A stretch of 64,000 nucleotides of DNA from Onchocerca volvulus. Its lineage: Eukaryota > Nematoda > Chromadorea > Rhabditida > Onchocercidae. The position numbers were made by a program, and so were the translations under genes. Below are positions 51,751 to 62,649 of this stretch, piece by piece (within the stretch, counting starts at the first letter, position 1; every line of letters begins with the position of its first letter). Below the pieces are notes generated by a model. That model was not told the origin of the DNA. It saw nothing but the letters and a program-made list of their open reading frames with translations, and made no database searches. The stretch covers positions 186,001 through 250,000 of the forward strand of contig HG738143.1 in the NCBI GenBank assembly GCA_000499405.2. Reading direction: 5' to 3'.

Positions 51751-53254
51751 TCAAATGATTAAGATTTGTTTTCTTTTTTTTTTTTGTATTTTCGAGGAAA
51801 AAAGAGAAAGATTTATTTTATAGTTCGGTATTTTATAAATCTCGCCCCACTCTATTCAATTTTTGCTTGTTATATTTCCGATACCAATTTTATTGTTGTA
51901 TGTTGATGTGTCATTGTTTTATTTCATCATTCAATATGGCAAAAAATATATGATTTTTTAAATTATATTACGCATTAAACTTGAATAATTCTCATCTATG
52001 GTTGTTTGAAGTTCTTCGATTATATATCCATAGATAATAGTAATATTTGCATACGGTTTCATCGGTGGTATAATTGATTACAAATATTATTTCAATTCAT
52101 CACAGTTAATGCTTCTAGTATTATCTCTTTTTTTTTTTTTCCATTTAAAATTATCAGTGTTTTAACGAATTTTGTTACTTATACCATATGACAGTATATT
52201 TTTCTAGTTATAACATTTAAAGTTGATTGAATACTGTCTCAGTACTTTTTATTCCTATAAAAAAAAAAAAGTGCTTGAAATTGGTGTTATTTTCTTACAG
52301 TGCAGTTATTCTGAAAATAGGAATTTCTTGAAATTTATTATCAAATCCATGATATATAAGATTTTTTTTTTTGAGTGTCTTTTGTAATATATTAAATTCT
52401 GCTAAGAATTTATACTAATTAATTGCATGTCATATATTTCAAATATATTCATTTCAAAGCATAGCATCATGAGATTATAATCTTGATGGTTAACATTTGT
52501 TATCTAATTTATGAAATTTGCTAATTAATTTTTATCTTATGCAATTTGCGGATGTTTAAAATACTTCAAATTCTGATTGACTATTTCTGGTCTTTTTTAA
52601 ATTAACCTAAAACCGGATGACGAAACTTATGATGCATAATTGTAAAAATTACAAATACGAAATACAAATATAAAAATTGCATAAATTGCGAATAATTTCG
52701 TTATTAATTCATACCTAATATTAACTAATGATTAGATCATTTCGATGTCTGAACTATATTGCTTAAATTATTCCCGACAATTTTGCACAATCATTAGATG
52801 TTCGATGTTTTAGTTTAATATTTTCCAATTCCATAATCCTAATTCTTTAACCTACATAAAGGAAGCAAAAAGAAAAAAAAAGAAATAAATTTGATAATTA
52901 GATTTTTTGCTTCAAATGTATTGCTATAATGCTTTGGAATTTTAAAACAAGAAAAATGCAAAAATCGTAATGATAAATTTGGAGCCATATAGTACTATGA
53001 TTTATTGATTGTTGAAAAAGTTTTTTTGAAAATTTCGTTCATATTTATACTTATTAATACAATTAAATTCTAAATATACGCAAAAAACTAATGCAATTAT
53101 TATTTTTTATTCATTTATCCATTTACATTCGATATAGAAAAAAATTTCAAATATTAATGTTATCTTTTTTATAAAAAAAATCCAATTTTAGTACACATGA
53201 GAACATTGTTGTATGCATCATGAGACATTGAGGAATGATTGTTTAAGAAATAAT
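50600..53254. repeat. Left copy of a diverged segmental duplication downstream of MTA
   Basis: Ordered blocks here are repeated at 54176-55405. Matches include TTTCAAATATATTCATTTCAAAGCAT (split as TTTCAAATATATTC + ATTTCAAAGCAT) near 52437, the phrase ACTTATGATGCATAATTGTA near 52625, and TTGTATGCATCATGAGACAT near 53211. The left copy starts in the last MTA intron, covers the final exon and 3' flank, and is longer than the right copy, so the right copy has lost internal sequence or the left has gained it. The part of the final MTA exon that codes for protein is not recognisable in the right copy. Confidence 0.75.
51704..51749. repeat. Long poly-T tract
   Basis: An almost uninterrupted T run of over 40 bases lies downstream of the MTA gene. 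Its exact length may be an assembly artefact. Confidence 0.9.
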
Positions 53255-53330
53255 AACAAAGGCGCCCTTTCTATCATTTTATATAGGAATGTCAACGGGA
53301 GCGGCTTAATGCTCCGACTCGGGTTTTTTT
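53255..53330 (+). repeat. Hairpin repeat, copy 1
   Basis: Begins AACAAAGGCGCCC, continues through CATTTTATATAGGAATGTCA and then GGAGC-loop-GCTCC, followed by GACTCGGG and a T run. It starts exactly where the left copy of the segmental duplication ends: the other copy reads on without it at 55400. Confidence 0.85.
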
Positions 53331-53445
53331 TAGTTTTCTCCTTTTTTATTTTATAAATTTATTATTAGATTTGTTTTATTGATATTGTTGAGGGTTCAAT
53401 GTCATTATCCTCGTGCGCCAATAAATTCGCATCATCATCGCGTGC

Positions 53446-53521
53446 TAACAAAGGCGCCCTTTCTATCATTTTATATAGGAATGTCAACGGGAGCGGTTTA
53501 ATGCTCCGACTCGGGTTTTTT
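53446..53521 (+). repeat. Hairpin repeat, copy 2
   Basis: Nearly identical to copy 1 across about 75 bases and preceded by a shared CGCGTGCTAAC-type flank. Downstream similarity continues for about 70 bases (AGTTTTCTC ... AGATTTGTTTTA). Confidence 0.85.
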
Positions 53522-53599
53522 TTTTAGTTTTCTCTTTTAGTCGTTTTCTTCTTTTTTATTTATATAGATTTATCATCAGATTTGTTTTACTAATATTAT

Positions 53600-53820
53600 T
53601 GGTTTTTTATTGTTGCATAATAAATAATAATAAATATTAAATAGTGATAAATAATGACAAATAATAATAATAAATAAAAATTAATAATAAATAATATAAT
53701 AAAAAAGAATAATCAACAGTGATAAATTATAACAAATAAATAATAAGGAATAACAATACAGAATGCTAAATAATAATAAATGATAATAAACAATAAATAC
53801 TGAATAATAATAAATAATTA
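53600..53820. repeat. AATAAT-rich simple sequence
   Basis: Irregular AATAAT/AAATAA units follow hairpin copy 2. A similar AATAA-rich tail follows copy 4 at 62262-62330, so the simple sequence seems to be part of the element's 3' region. Confidence 0.7.
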
Positions 53821-53872
53821 GCTAATCCTTTGTAACCCTCAATTAGGGTGAATGTCGATAACCCCAGCGCGC

Positions 53873-53945
53873 CAACAAAGGCGCCCTTTTCTATCATTTT
53901 ATATAGGAATTTCAACGATAGTGGTTTAATGCACCGACTCGACTT
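53873..53945 (+). repeat. Hairpin repeat, copy 3 (diverged)
   Basis: Starts CAACAAAGGCGCCC and keeps the CATTTTATATAGGAAT core. The stem is damaged (GTGG...GCACC in place of GGAGC...GCTCC), and the trailing T run is replaced by GACTTCTGATTCC. Confidence 0.8.
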
Positions 53946-54175
53946 CTGATTCCAATGGATACGTAATTTCAATTTAAAAGATTGCAGTTCCCAATTTCAT
54001 AGACGTTTGCATTCACGATTAACAAAGCTCAGAGACTATCCTTACAGTTGTGCAGTTTAGATCAATGGGTAAAATTTACGAAAAGAGACAAATTCAAAAC
54101 ACAATAGTCAGAGAGATAGTCCTTAAATTGCTTGGACATTTGATTATATACCATCCTGACCTCGATGTGCTGGTA

Positions 54176-55405
54176 ACGAATTTTTAATATTCACCAATCA
54201 AGCAAATTTTCATATTACTATGGAATGACTTGTAATGTACGAAATTTTAAATGAAAGAAAAAAAAACCTAATTTGTGGAACTTTTTCATTTTATATAGGC
54301 TATGCTATTAACATGTTAAATATTGTAAAAAATAACTTTCTTTTCTCAATAAGCCTCAAATTAGTGCGAGTTATGAATTTCATCCTTTTGAATAACTGCT
54401 GACAAATCTTGTGGTATCTTGTTACATGTTCTTAATTGTATAATGTTTGTATGCATTTGTGTGTGATATGCATGTGGAAGTGTACGTGTGCATGTAACGA
54501 TCCATGTTTATATGTGCGTGTGTCTGTATTTAAAAAAAAAAAATTTAACCGATCAATTGCATATTTTTTATATTTCAAATATATTCATTTCAAAGCATGG
54601 CATCGTTAGATTATAGTCTCAGAAATTGAATTTGTTATCCAATTCATGAAATTTGTTAATTAGTTTTTCTCTTATGCAATTGCGGATATTTTAAATACTG
54701 CAAATTCTTGTTGATTCTTTCTGATCTTCTTTAAAATAGCGCAAAATCGGATGGTAAAACTTATGATGCATAATTGTAAAATTTACAAATTTGGATGAAA
54801 ATGTAAAAATTGCCAAAAAACTGCATAAATTCCGAATAATTTCATTATTATTAATACATAATATTTACCAATGATTAGATCCTTTCGCTGTCTTAACCGT
54901 ATTGCTTAAAATATTTCCGACAGTTTTGCACAGTCTATAGATGTTTGATGTCTTAGTTTTCTAATTTCATAATTCCAATTTTTAAATTACATAAAGGAGC
55001 AAAAAAGGGAGAAAAAGAGCAATTAATTTTATCATTTGATTTTTGCTCAAAATTTATTACTATAACGGACTTGTTTTGGAATTTTAAAACAAGAAAAGTG
55101 CAAAAACCATACTAAATAATGAATTTAGAGCCATCTACTAGTACGATTTATTGATTGTCGAAAAGGCTTTCAAAATTCGTTCAGATACATAATTATCAAT
55201 ATAATCAAATTCTAAATATACGCAGAAAACTAATGCAATTATTATTTTTTATTCATGTATCCATTTACGTTCGATACAGAATTATGTATTTCAATATTAA
55301 TGTTTTAATCTTTTTTATAAAAAATACAATTTTAGTACATGAGAAAATTGTTGTATGCATCATGAGACATTGAGGAATGATTGTTTAAGAAATAATAATA
55401 AAAAA
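54176..55405. repeat. Right copy of the diverged segmental duplication
   Basis: Collinear with 50600-53254 but shortened to about 1.2 kb. It keeps the TTATATGTGCGTGTG(T/C)-type block near 54510, the ACTTATGATGCATAATTGTA block near 54757 and TTGTATGCATCATGAGACAT near 55352. No open coding sequence was retained. Confidence 0.75.
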
Positions 55406-56548
55406 TGATTAAAATGTATGAATGATTTCAGGGATAAAGATAAGAATTCGATGCAGTAGATTAGGAAAAGTTTTATAATGATTTAAAAGAAATTATAAAA
55501 ATTGTTAAAAGGTTGTGATGATTGATGGAAAATAATGATAACAACATTGGCTACAGGGTTTTGATAATTTAAGAGACAGAGATAAAAAATTAAAGATAAA
55601 TTTTTGGTAATTTAAGAAATATAAACAATATGGTCAATTATAAATATCTATTTTTACATCAATAATCAAACGATAGAAATTTTATAAGTTAACAAAATAC
55701 TATTTTGTTCGATACAATATTATATATTGGAAATAAAATTATTTCCATCGCAAAATTATAAATTTGTGACAATTTCGAAATATGCATCAAATTATTGGTT
55801 ATTTATATAATTACGGCAAAAAACAAAAAATGTCAAAGTAATAATTTATCAGTCCATAACTCATTTTTCGAACTTTATATTATTTATAATTACTGAAACC
55901 TTATACGCATAATAAAAAAAATTTTTTCGTTGCTTAAGAAAATACTTAATAACTATTCAAAAGAATTAAAAAAGAAAGTTTTCTTAATTTGAGATCAAAA
56001 TTGCAAAACGGAAGAATTCGCAATTTTCACAGATTTGTCTCGTTTCACAAAATCGAATATTTTTTATAATTGTAAATTTCGATGTACTTAAAAGAAATGT
56101 CCATTACATTGTTGTTTTCGGTGAGAACATCGCTATCGTGCATTCTGAAGAATTATTTTATGAACCTTTAAACAAAAGTTAATGGAAGATTAAATTAAAA
56201 CTTTTTTTAGAACTCAATATTATGAAAGGCTAACAGTTATTTACTACTATTAAGGAATAATTGCATAAAATTTATTAATGAATATCGCAAATATAAAAAT
56301 CACGCAATTAGCTGTAATCATGCATTTAAAGTTCATATTTTTCTTTTCATATAAATTCATATGTTAGTAAACCTAAAAAATAACCATAATTAATCTCCTA
56401 TAATAAAATGATGAAGTATTCATCATATTTATTCATTATTTTTCATGCCATAATTAATTCAAAAATTTTTCATTTCATTCATTATTTTATTTTTCATTAA
56501 TTTTTGTTTGGTTTTTTTTGCCTTCAACAAAATTTATCATCATAATTT
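55406..56548. other. AT-rich intergenic DNA
   Basis: No gene, RNA or repeat structure that I can support. It is the 3'-side spacer of the minus-strand receptor gene. Confidence 0.4.
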
Positions 56549-56721
56549 CTGTTAATGAATTATTTTAAGATTGAAAAAGGAAAAAGAATAGATAACTTGA
56601 ATTTGATTATAATAATGTTTAGTTTTTAAGTCTAAAAAAAATATTATGTTATCTATTCTTTTTCCTTTTTTCCAATCTTAAAAAAAAAAAAAAAAAAAAT
56701 AATTTTAAACTCCATTAACAG
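56549..56721. repeat. ~170-bp foldback (imperfect inverted repeat)
   Basis: The left arm runs from CTGTTAATG (56549) through TTTTAAGATTG and AAAAAGAATAGATAAC (to 56596). The right arm begins GTTATCTATTCTTTTTCC (56648), continues CCAATCTTAAAA and ends CATTAACAG (56721). The arms pair over about 45-50 bases with a 51-base loop; the mismatches are A-run length changes in the right arm. It lies just beyond the receptor stop codon and, if transcribed with that gene, would sit in its 3' UTR. No target-site duplication was noticed. Confidence 0.85.
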
Positions 56722-56750
56722 CACTTATTTTCATTTGTGAAAATTCTCAA

Positions 56751-59700
56751 CTACGAAAACTTTGAGAGTTCATTAAGATAAAAAATCAATAAATTATATG
56801 CATATATGTACGTCATTGCTTTTTCTGCATTTATAATAAGTTCAAATATATTTTTATCAAAAATAATTCCAGATATTTCACTTACTTCAAGCTCAGTAAC
56901 GACAGTTCCTTTATTGGAACAAAATATCTCGCGTAATACTGCCAGTGCAGTATTTCTGAAGATATTAAATTGATTAAATATTGATTAGATGATGTAAACA
57001 AAAAAAAAAAAGGACAGATAAAAAAAGCACTACAACTCTATCAGAAAATTTCATTTTTTTCCTTAATTTTATCCTTGATTTGGAACCTCAAAAAATGCTT
57101 GATATTATTAATAAACGAATGGTACTTGACAGTACTACTGGATAGTTTTGAAAAGTACGGTGCTTTACAGTATTATTGGATTGTTTTGAAAAGTACGATA
57201 CCTGACAGTTTTACTGAATATCAGTAGTGTAACTGAATCAACAGATGCGTTTAAAGTAAAAAGTACTAAAATAAGCCATAATGTCCAACGACCTTCACTG
57301 ATTCCAACTGTTAACACCACTTGGCCAATAACAAATACGACGGCATTGCAGGTACATGGCATAATTAATCTAAATTTAATAAGTTTATGGTGTATTTAAT
57401 TGAATTATCAATTAATATTTACTTACATGAGAATCAATAAAAACTTTTAAAAGAATATGAAATTTTTCCATGATTTAAATAAAGAAAGTAGAGCAGACTT
57501 TTTCAAAATCAGTCAATTAATCAACAGTTCTTTTTTTTTTTTTTTAATTGCATGCATTTAAAAAGTTATCCAAATGTTTTGCATATTCATCTGAATGCAT
57601 TTCATTGATTCTTTCCGTATTATCTTGGCGATCTTGGCCTAATTTTTATCATATATTAGTTGAGCATAATTTTATACATTAGAAGTATGAAAATAATTTA
57701 ATCAATATGTTTAAGTTCAGTTACTTGTAGCTGTAATAATAGGCGTTAGTCATTTTTCAGTTATTATATCAGAACTTTCTTGAATTATCCTTCGTTCAAT
57801 TTATTTAGATTTCTAATAATTGAATTTCGAATTTAATTTCCACATTTTCTTTGTAAAGGTATATACATATTCGAAATTTTTCTAGTTCAAGTTTCTGATT
57901 TTCTTCATAATTATAAGGTGGGATTTATGCTAAAACCTTTTTTCCTGAATTTTTAAAGTTTCGGCTATTTAATGCATAATTTTATAATTGATTTGTGTAT
58001 ACTTGGATTCGGCTTGAAGAATATTGCTAGCATTCGAAACTACACTCCATTTCTTTCTTCTCTCAGCATCTGGTAAATCAGCTGTACTTTGGATTGTAAT
58101 TTTTCGATTTTGCCGCTTATATTTGACCAATAAAAATAATGCACAACTGCAAATAAATTGAGATTAAAAAAATACATCTGCAGCGATTAATTTCATTATT
58201 ATTAAGAATTTTTCCACTGATTAATAATAGCAGAACTTGCCAATTCATTCGCTTATTCAAAAACAATTTTGAATTTTTTTTTAAATATTTAAAATTCAAC
58301 AGAATAAAAGATTATGGATGATAGAATTAAACTTTGTCTAATTAATAATAAAATTTAATTAACTCAGTCCTTAAAATATTAACAACAATGCAGCAGACAA
58401 CGTATTATTTTTGTTCTAAAATCTGCAATAAGTGAATCAAATAAAATGAAATAATTGCAGTTATAAATTGCAATTTCGAAATCTAATAAAACACTTGCTG
58501 AAACATACATTTTGAAAAATCACAACCTTATTATCAAACAAATGGTTGATGATCTTCATTGTACAGTAAATTAATTTCTTTGAAATATAATCTTGGAATA
58601 TATTATATAAATAATATGTTTGATGAAATAATCAAAATTTCAGAAATTATTTACTCTATTTCTTAACATATTAACATACTTGGCATACCTAATCAATGCT
58701 TAACATAATTTTTTAATAAATTCATTCGGTTGCTTAGTTCTTAATCCCTTTTACTTGTTTATTTCCTCATTACTTTCCAGTTTTTTAGTTTCATTTGAAT
58801 GTTATCTAACCCGTAGAAGAAAAATGTTCCGATGAATATCAGCAAATGAAAAATGAAGAAAAATTGCGCTTTGCCACCTTCCAAATATAATTTGATATCC
58901 TCCGTTATCATACCGTAAACACTTGTCTCATAATAAAATGTAACGTACCATGGTTGAAAATACACTATCATTGACTGCAAATATAGAATTAATCAATAAT
59001 TTTATCAATTCTATTCAGTATTAGAACGATTGTTTATGCATTTATTTGCGTCTATTTGTTTGTTTACTTATTTAATTGTTCAACAAACTTGTTCCTTTGT
59101 ATTTCTTAGAATGTGATAAGCTGACTACAATCAGTTCTTTTTATTCATTTTTAAATACATTAAAAAAAAGAAATGTTCTACTTCAGATTGATTTTCTTCC
59201 TTTTTTTCTAGCAGGTCTTTTACAGTGATAAATGAAAATAAAAAAAAAAAAACCCCATATTATATTATATGATTCGAAGAGATTCTGACATGCAAATCAA
59301 CCGTGTGACTTTGGTATAAGGACGAAAGACTAACTGAACAATCTAGTTCCCTCTGAAGTTTCTAGATAGAATTAGAGCAGTTATGGGACGGAAGGTTTTC
59401 AACCCGCTCTCAAATTTTCAGTGAGTATGACGCCTCCTTTGCTTGAATGTCACGTATACATTGAATGTGTGCTCAATTTGGCAATTTTTAGCACGCAGAA
59501 AAGATATATCGCTTGTATTCAAGTGCCCTAGTTGATAAGAAATAAGAGGACAAAAAATAATTTTTTTTAAATTCATAATAAAATTATTACATGAATGCAG
59601 TTGAATAAGATGTCTCAATTCTTTTTGTTTCTTTTATGTTTAATTAATTAAACAATATTCCCTTTTTCACCCTACTAATTTCGAATACGTAACAAAACAT

Positions 59701-61535
59701 TGCGGAAGAATTTTTTTTGATTTTCAATCCAAATTTTGGCAAATAAGATTTTGCATTTGAATAAGAAAAATTAGCCTAAACAAAATTGTTTAGGAAATTT
59801 ATTGAATTCAAATATTTGTCTATTTTTATTCTTTCTCATTTAAACTTAAAATATTGTAAATACTAATTTGTGCAAGCAGAATCGTGTTAATGAATTTGCA
59901 TTTTTTTAATCATTTAATGTTTGCCTGTAATGATGTCAATTTTGTAATATTCTGGATAAATTCATCAAATTTTTTGTTGGATATTAAATTTAATTCAAAC
60001 TTTGGATGGATTCACGAAAAATCTTTAATTGGATGCTGAATTTAACTCAAAATTCCGGTGAATTCCTAAAAAATCTTTAATCTGCAAAAAAAAAAATGAG
60101 ATGAAAATGTCACCTGCACGAAAGCAATTACGTAACACATTAAGCATGATATATAAATTGTCGATTTTTTCTGCTTTCTGAAATGAAATGGACGACAAAC
60201 AGCTGCGTAACGAGTCCAGGCGATGAGTAAAGTATGATAACACATCGAAAACCACATTGCATCAAAATATATCTATAATTGAAAGATACAAATGCGCAAA
60301 ATGTTATTACAATTTATAGTATGCCTGAAGATGGCAGTCATTGATTATTTTGCTAATAATTAGCAAAAGTAGTTATTTATAATTACAGTTTTTTGTTAAG
60401 AGAAAAATTACAGTATTTTTTGAATAATATTTCGTATTTAAAAGCTAATTATGTAATAACACCAAATTTAAAGAGTTGTTATTTTGGAAATACACTTTGC
60501 GTCCAAATATATCTGAAATTTGAATATTATAAATGTGGCAAATTTTCTTCTAACGATTTTTGATGATTTCATGCTTAAAATTTCTCGATAATATAAAATT
60601 TAGTAGTTATTTAACAATAGAAAAAGAAGTTGCATAGAATTTCAAATGATACTTGATAAAGTCTTCTTCCGTTTTCTGGAGCACGTTTTTTTGCTATTAT
60701 AAGAAAACCTGGCCAGAGCGCATAATTAATTAACAAAATCATGTTATTAATTGATGAACTAAGCAAGTAAACGAAACCCGTAACTGTCTGTAAATTTAAA
60801 TTTATCAATTATTATTTATTCGTAAAATTCGCAAAATTTATAAAAAAACTTTGTAAATTCTCTGACAAATATTTTAAACGAACTTATAATTATTAAATCA
60901 TATAGAGGCCTAAAAGAATGATATATACGATATCGGTTATTCAACTGACTATAATTATGTTATCGTGTAATCTAATGTTTAATTAATTATTGTTTAATAT
61001 TCAAATTAATTTTATTTATAGAAATTTTCCAATTTGTTCAAAAAAAAAAAAAATGTATTCATTCGAAATGATAATGTCCTTTTGCTATGTTATAAACAAC
61101 ATTTTTGCGAAAACAATTTCTACTATTAGCAGTCGTATTTATTCATCCCTAATTTTAATTTTTCAAATACATTGCAGCTATCTTAGCATAAATTTATTGT
61201 AACTCTTTGTATTGAAACAATTGCTTCTTTTTTTTTTTTTTTGCTTTTTTCAACAACCAAATTATTCGTCTCGAATAACTTACACTAGATTCACGATATA
61301 AAACAGAAGAGACAAGAATATAAATCAACAAAAAAATTAGCGCCAATAAAATTAATGTTCCACCAGCAATTATATCATTGCTATTTAATGGTTTACTGTA
61401 CCAATCATCGCCGAATTTTATTGTCGGATTAAACAAAATCGTTGATAAAATATAGATGTACGAAACAATCACAGTTTTTCGTATGGTAGAAGGATCATAG
61501 TAGAACCACGCCATTGACTTTATTATAGTTAACAT
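56751..61535 (-). CDS. Seven-transmembrane chemoreceptor-like GPCR (nematode serpentine receptor)
   Basis: Exons in transcript order: 61535-61284, 60787-60653, 60272-60114, 58974-58811, 58146-58003, 57369-57202, 56955-56751 (last exon read to its stop). Phases close throughout and give about 408 residues. TM1 is IIAGGTLILLALIFLLIYIL (~55-75), TM2 FVYLLSSSINNMILLINYAL, and TM3 ends AWTRYAAVCRPFHF, where TRY (149-151) stands for DRY. TM4 is ISCLMCYVIAFVQSMIVYF, followed by an extracellular loop and TM5 AQFFFIFHLLIFIGTFFFY. A basic third loop (VKYKRQNRKITIQ) precedes TM6 CNAVVFVIGQVVL and TM7 LILVLFTLNASVDSVTLLIF, where the usual NPxxY is SVDSV-like. The short tail is RNTALAVLREIFC. The gene may start further upstream, and the last exon may instead end at a GTAAGT donor at 56885. 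The pattern resembles nematode chemosensory families (Srx/Srt-like); I cannot assign a class or ligand. Confidence 0.75.
57120..57212. repeat. 38-bp tandem repeat spanning a receptor splice donor
   Basis: On the minus strand, ACTGTCAGGTATCGTACTTT with its TTCAAAACAATCC continuation is followed by a second copy (ACTGTAAAGCACCGTACTTT) and a partial third (ACTGTCAAGTACC), at a spacing of 38 bases. The first unit contains the exon's 3' end and its GT donor (after 57202). The second copy has lost the donor; the third keeps a possible AA|GTACC. Confidence 0.75.
60485..60545 (-). repeat. Partial duplicate of a receptor exon start
   Basis: On the minus strand the sequence around ATATATTTGGACGCAAAGTG matches the start of the third receptor exon (ATATATTTTGATGCAATGTG at 60272) and some upstream intron. 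It ends after a few codons, so it is probably a local duplication, not a functional alternative exon. Confidence 0.5.
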
Positions 61536-61667
61536 ATTGTAAATTGTGTCATGCTATGCGATGCGGAGCAAGCAAACTTTTTTTGCGCTATGTTTTGTTA
61601 TAAATTATGCTATGATTGACAAGTAGAAAAAATCCTAAAATTCTTTCTTATTACAGCTAATATAATC
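61536..61667. other. 5' flank of the receptor gene
   Basis: AT-rich DNA between the proposed receptor start and a repeat end at 61668. No promoter motif that I can name. Confidence 0.3.
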
Positions 61668-61800
61668 TATAGAAATAAAAATGTAAATGCTCTTTCTCCA
61701 TAATACTCCAAAATTTCTGCGCCGATTGTTTTTGACACAACCTTGCATTCGAACAGACGCGTGTTTTTATATAAGCATACTTCCTTTTTTTATATGTCAC
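61668..61800 (+). mobile_element. Repeat end related to the inverted-repeat element
   Basis: Starts CTATAGAAATAAAAATGTAA, close to the 14505 terminus. About 50 bases later it has GCCGATTGTTTTTGACACAA and GCATTCGAACAGACGCGTGT, the same internal landmarks as the 14.5-15.6 kb element. I did not find a matching inverted right end nearby, so it may be truncated. Confidence 0.6.
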
Positions 61801-62101
61801 GTCCGTGACTATTGAATCCTTCTTCCTTTTCTTCTCTCATTCTCCTTCTTTTCGCAAGTAAAACACACGGTTAGAACAAGACGTTAACGAATGACGTGGG
61901 TAGGATAAGGTTAGAATTACAAGAAAAAAAAGAACTATTGTCAACCAAATGTTCTAATATTTGTCAACAATTATTGTTATCATTTACTATTATTCATGAT
62001 TAATTATTACTCTATTCCTAAGCCATTTTTTTGTAACCCTTAACTACAAGAGCCTATGCCGATCACTCTTGCACCAACAAAGGTAGATCATCATTACGCG
62101 C

Positions 62102-62178
62102 TAACAAAGGCGCCCTTTTCCATCATTTAATACAGGGATGTCAACGGGAATGGTTTAATGCTCCGACTCGGGTTTTTT
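62102..62178 (+). repeat. Hairpin repeat, copy 4
   Basis: TAACAAAGGCGCCC, then TTTAATACAGGGATGTCAAC, then a weakened stem (GGAATGG...GCTCC), GACTCGGG and a T run. Followed, as in copy 2, by AGATTTGTTTTATT and AATAA-rich sequence. Lies 8 kb from the other three copies. Confidence 0.8.
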
Positions 62179-62330
62179 CCTTCCAAATCGTTTTTTCTTT
62201 TTTCGCGCCAAAAAACTTATCACTAGATTTGTTTTATTCATATTATTGATTTGTAACTGTTGCGTAATAAATAACAATAAACAATAAAAAATAAATGATA
62301 AATAACGATAAACAGTAATGAATAATAAAT

Positions 62331-62440
62331 CTATAAAACTAAAAGGGTAAATGCTAGATATTGCATCGCAATGAACTCCTCAAGTTCTCCACCGATTTTT
62401 TCCAAATTTTGACACAACTCCGCATTCAAATAGGCGCGTT
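62331..62440 (+). mobile_element. Second repeat end related to the inverted-repeat element
   Basis: CTATAAAACTAAAAGGGTAA is a degraded form of the terminus at 61668. It is followed by CACCGATTTTTTCCAAATTT and TGACACAACTCCGCATTCAA, the same block as in the other copies. Confidence 0.55.
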
Positions 62441-62649
62441 CTCTTCCAATCTTTCCCTTATATTTAAAATTGTTTTATAAAATGCAATATCAATGAATTC
62501 TCTACAGAAAATGTTGAAGAATCATCCTTTCATCGATCAATAAAACTTTTCTCAGCAGGATTCGTCTCTGTCATGAGACAGAAAAGCCTCCCCACACTTA
62601 GTGATGACATATCCGAATCGCAATAGTCAGAATATATCTCCAATCCATA

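Noticed and set aside
53290..53330. Possible spliced-leader RNA gene, because hairpin repeats contain GGTTTAAT as in SL1
   Set aside because: Only the first eight bases agree with the SL1 start. The rest, GCTCCGACTCGGG, differs, and there is no Sm-binding site or SL-like length.
54505..54530. Possible microsatellite promoter element (GTGCGTGTG)
   Set aside because: It also occurs in the left copy of the duplication and is not linked to any gene.
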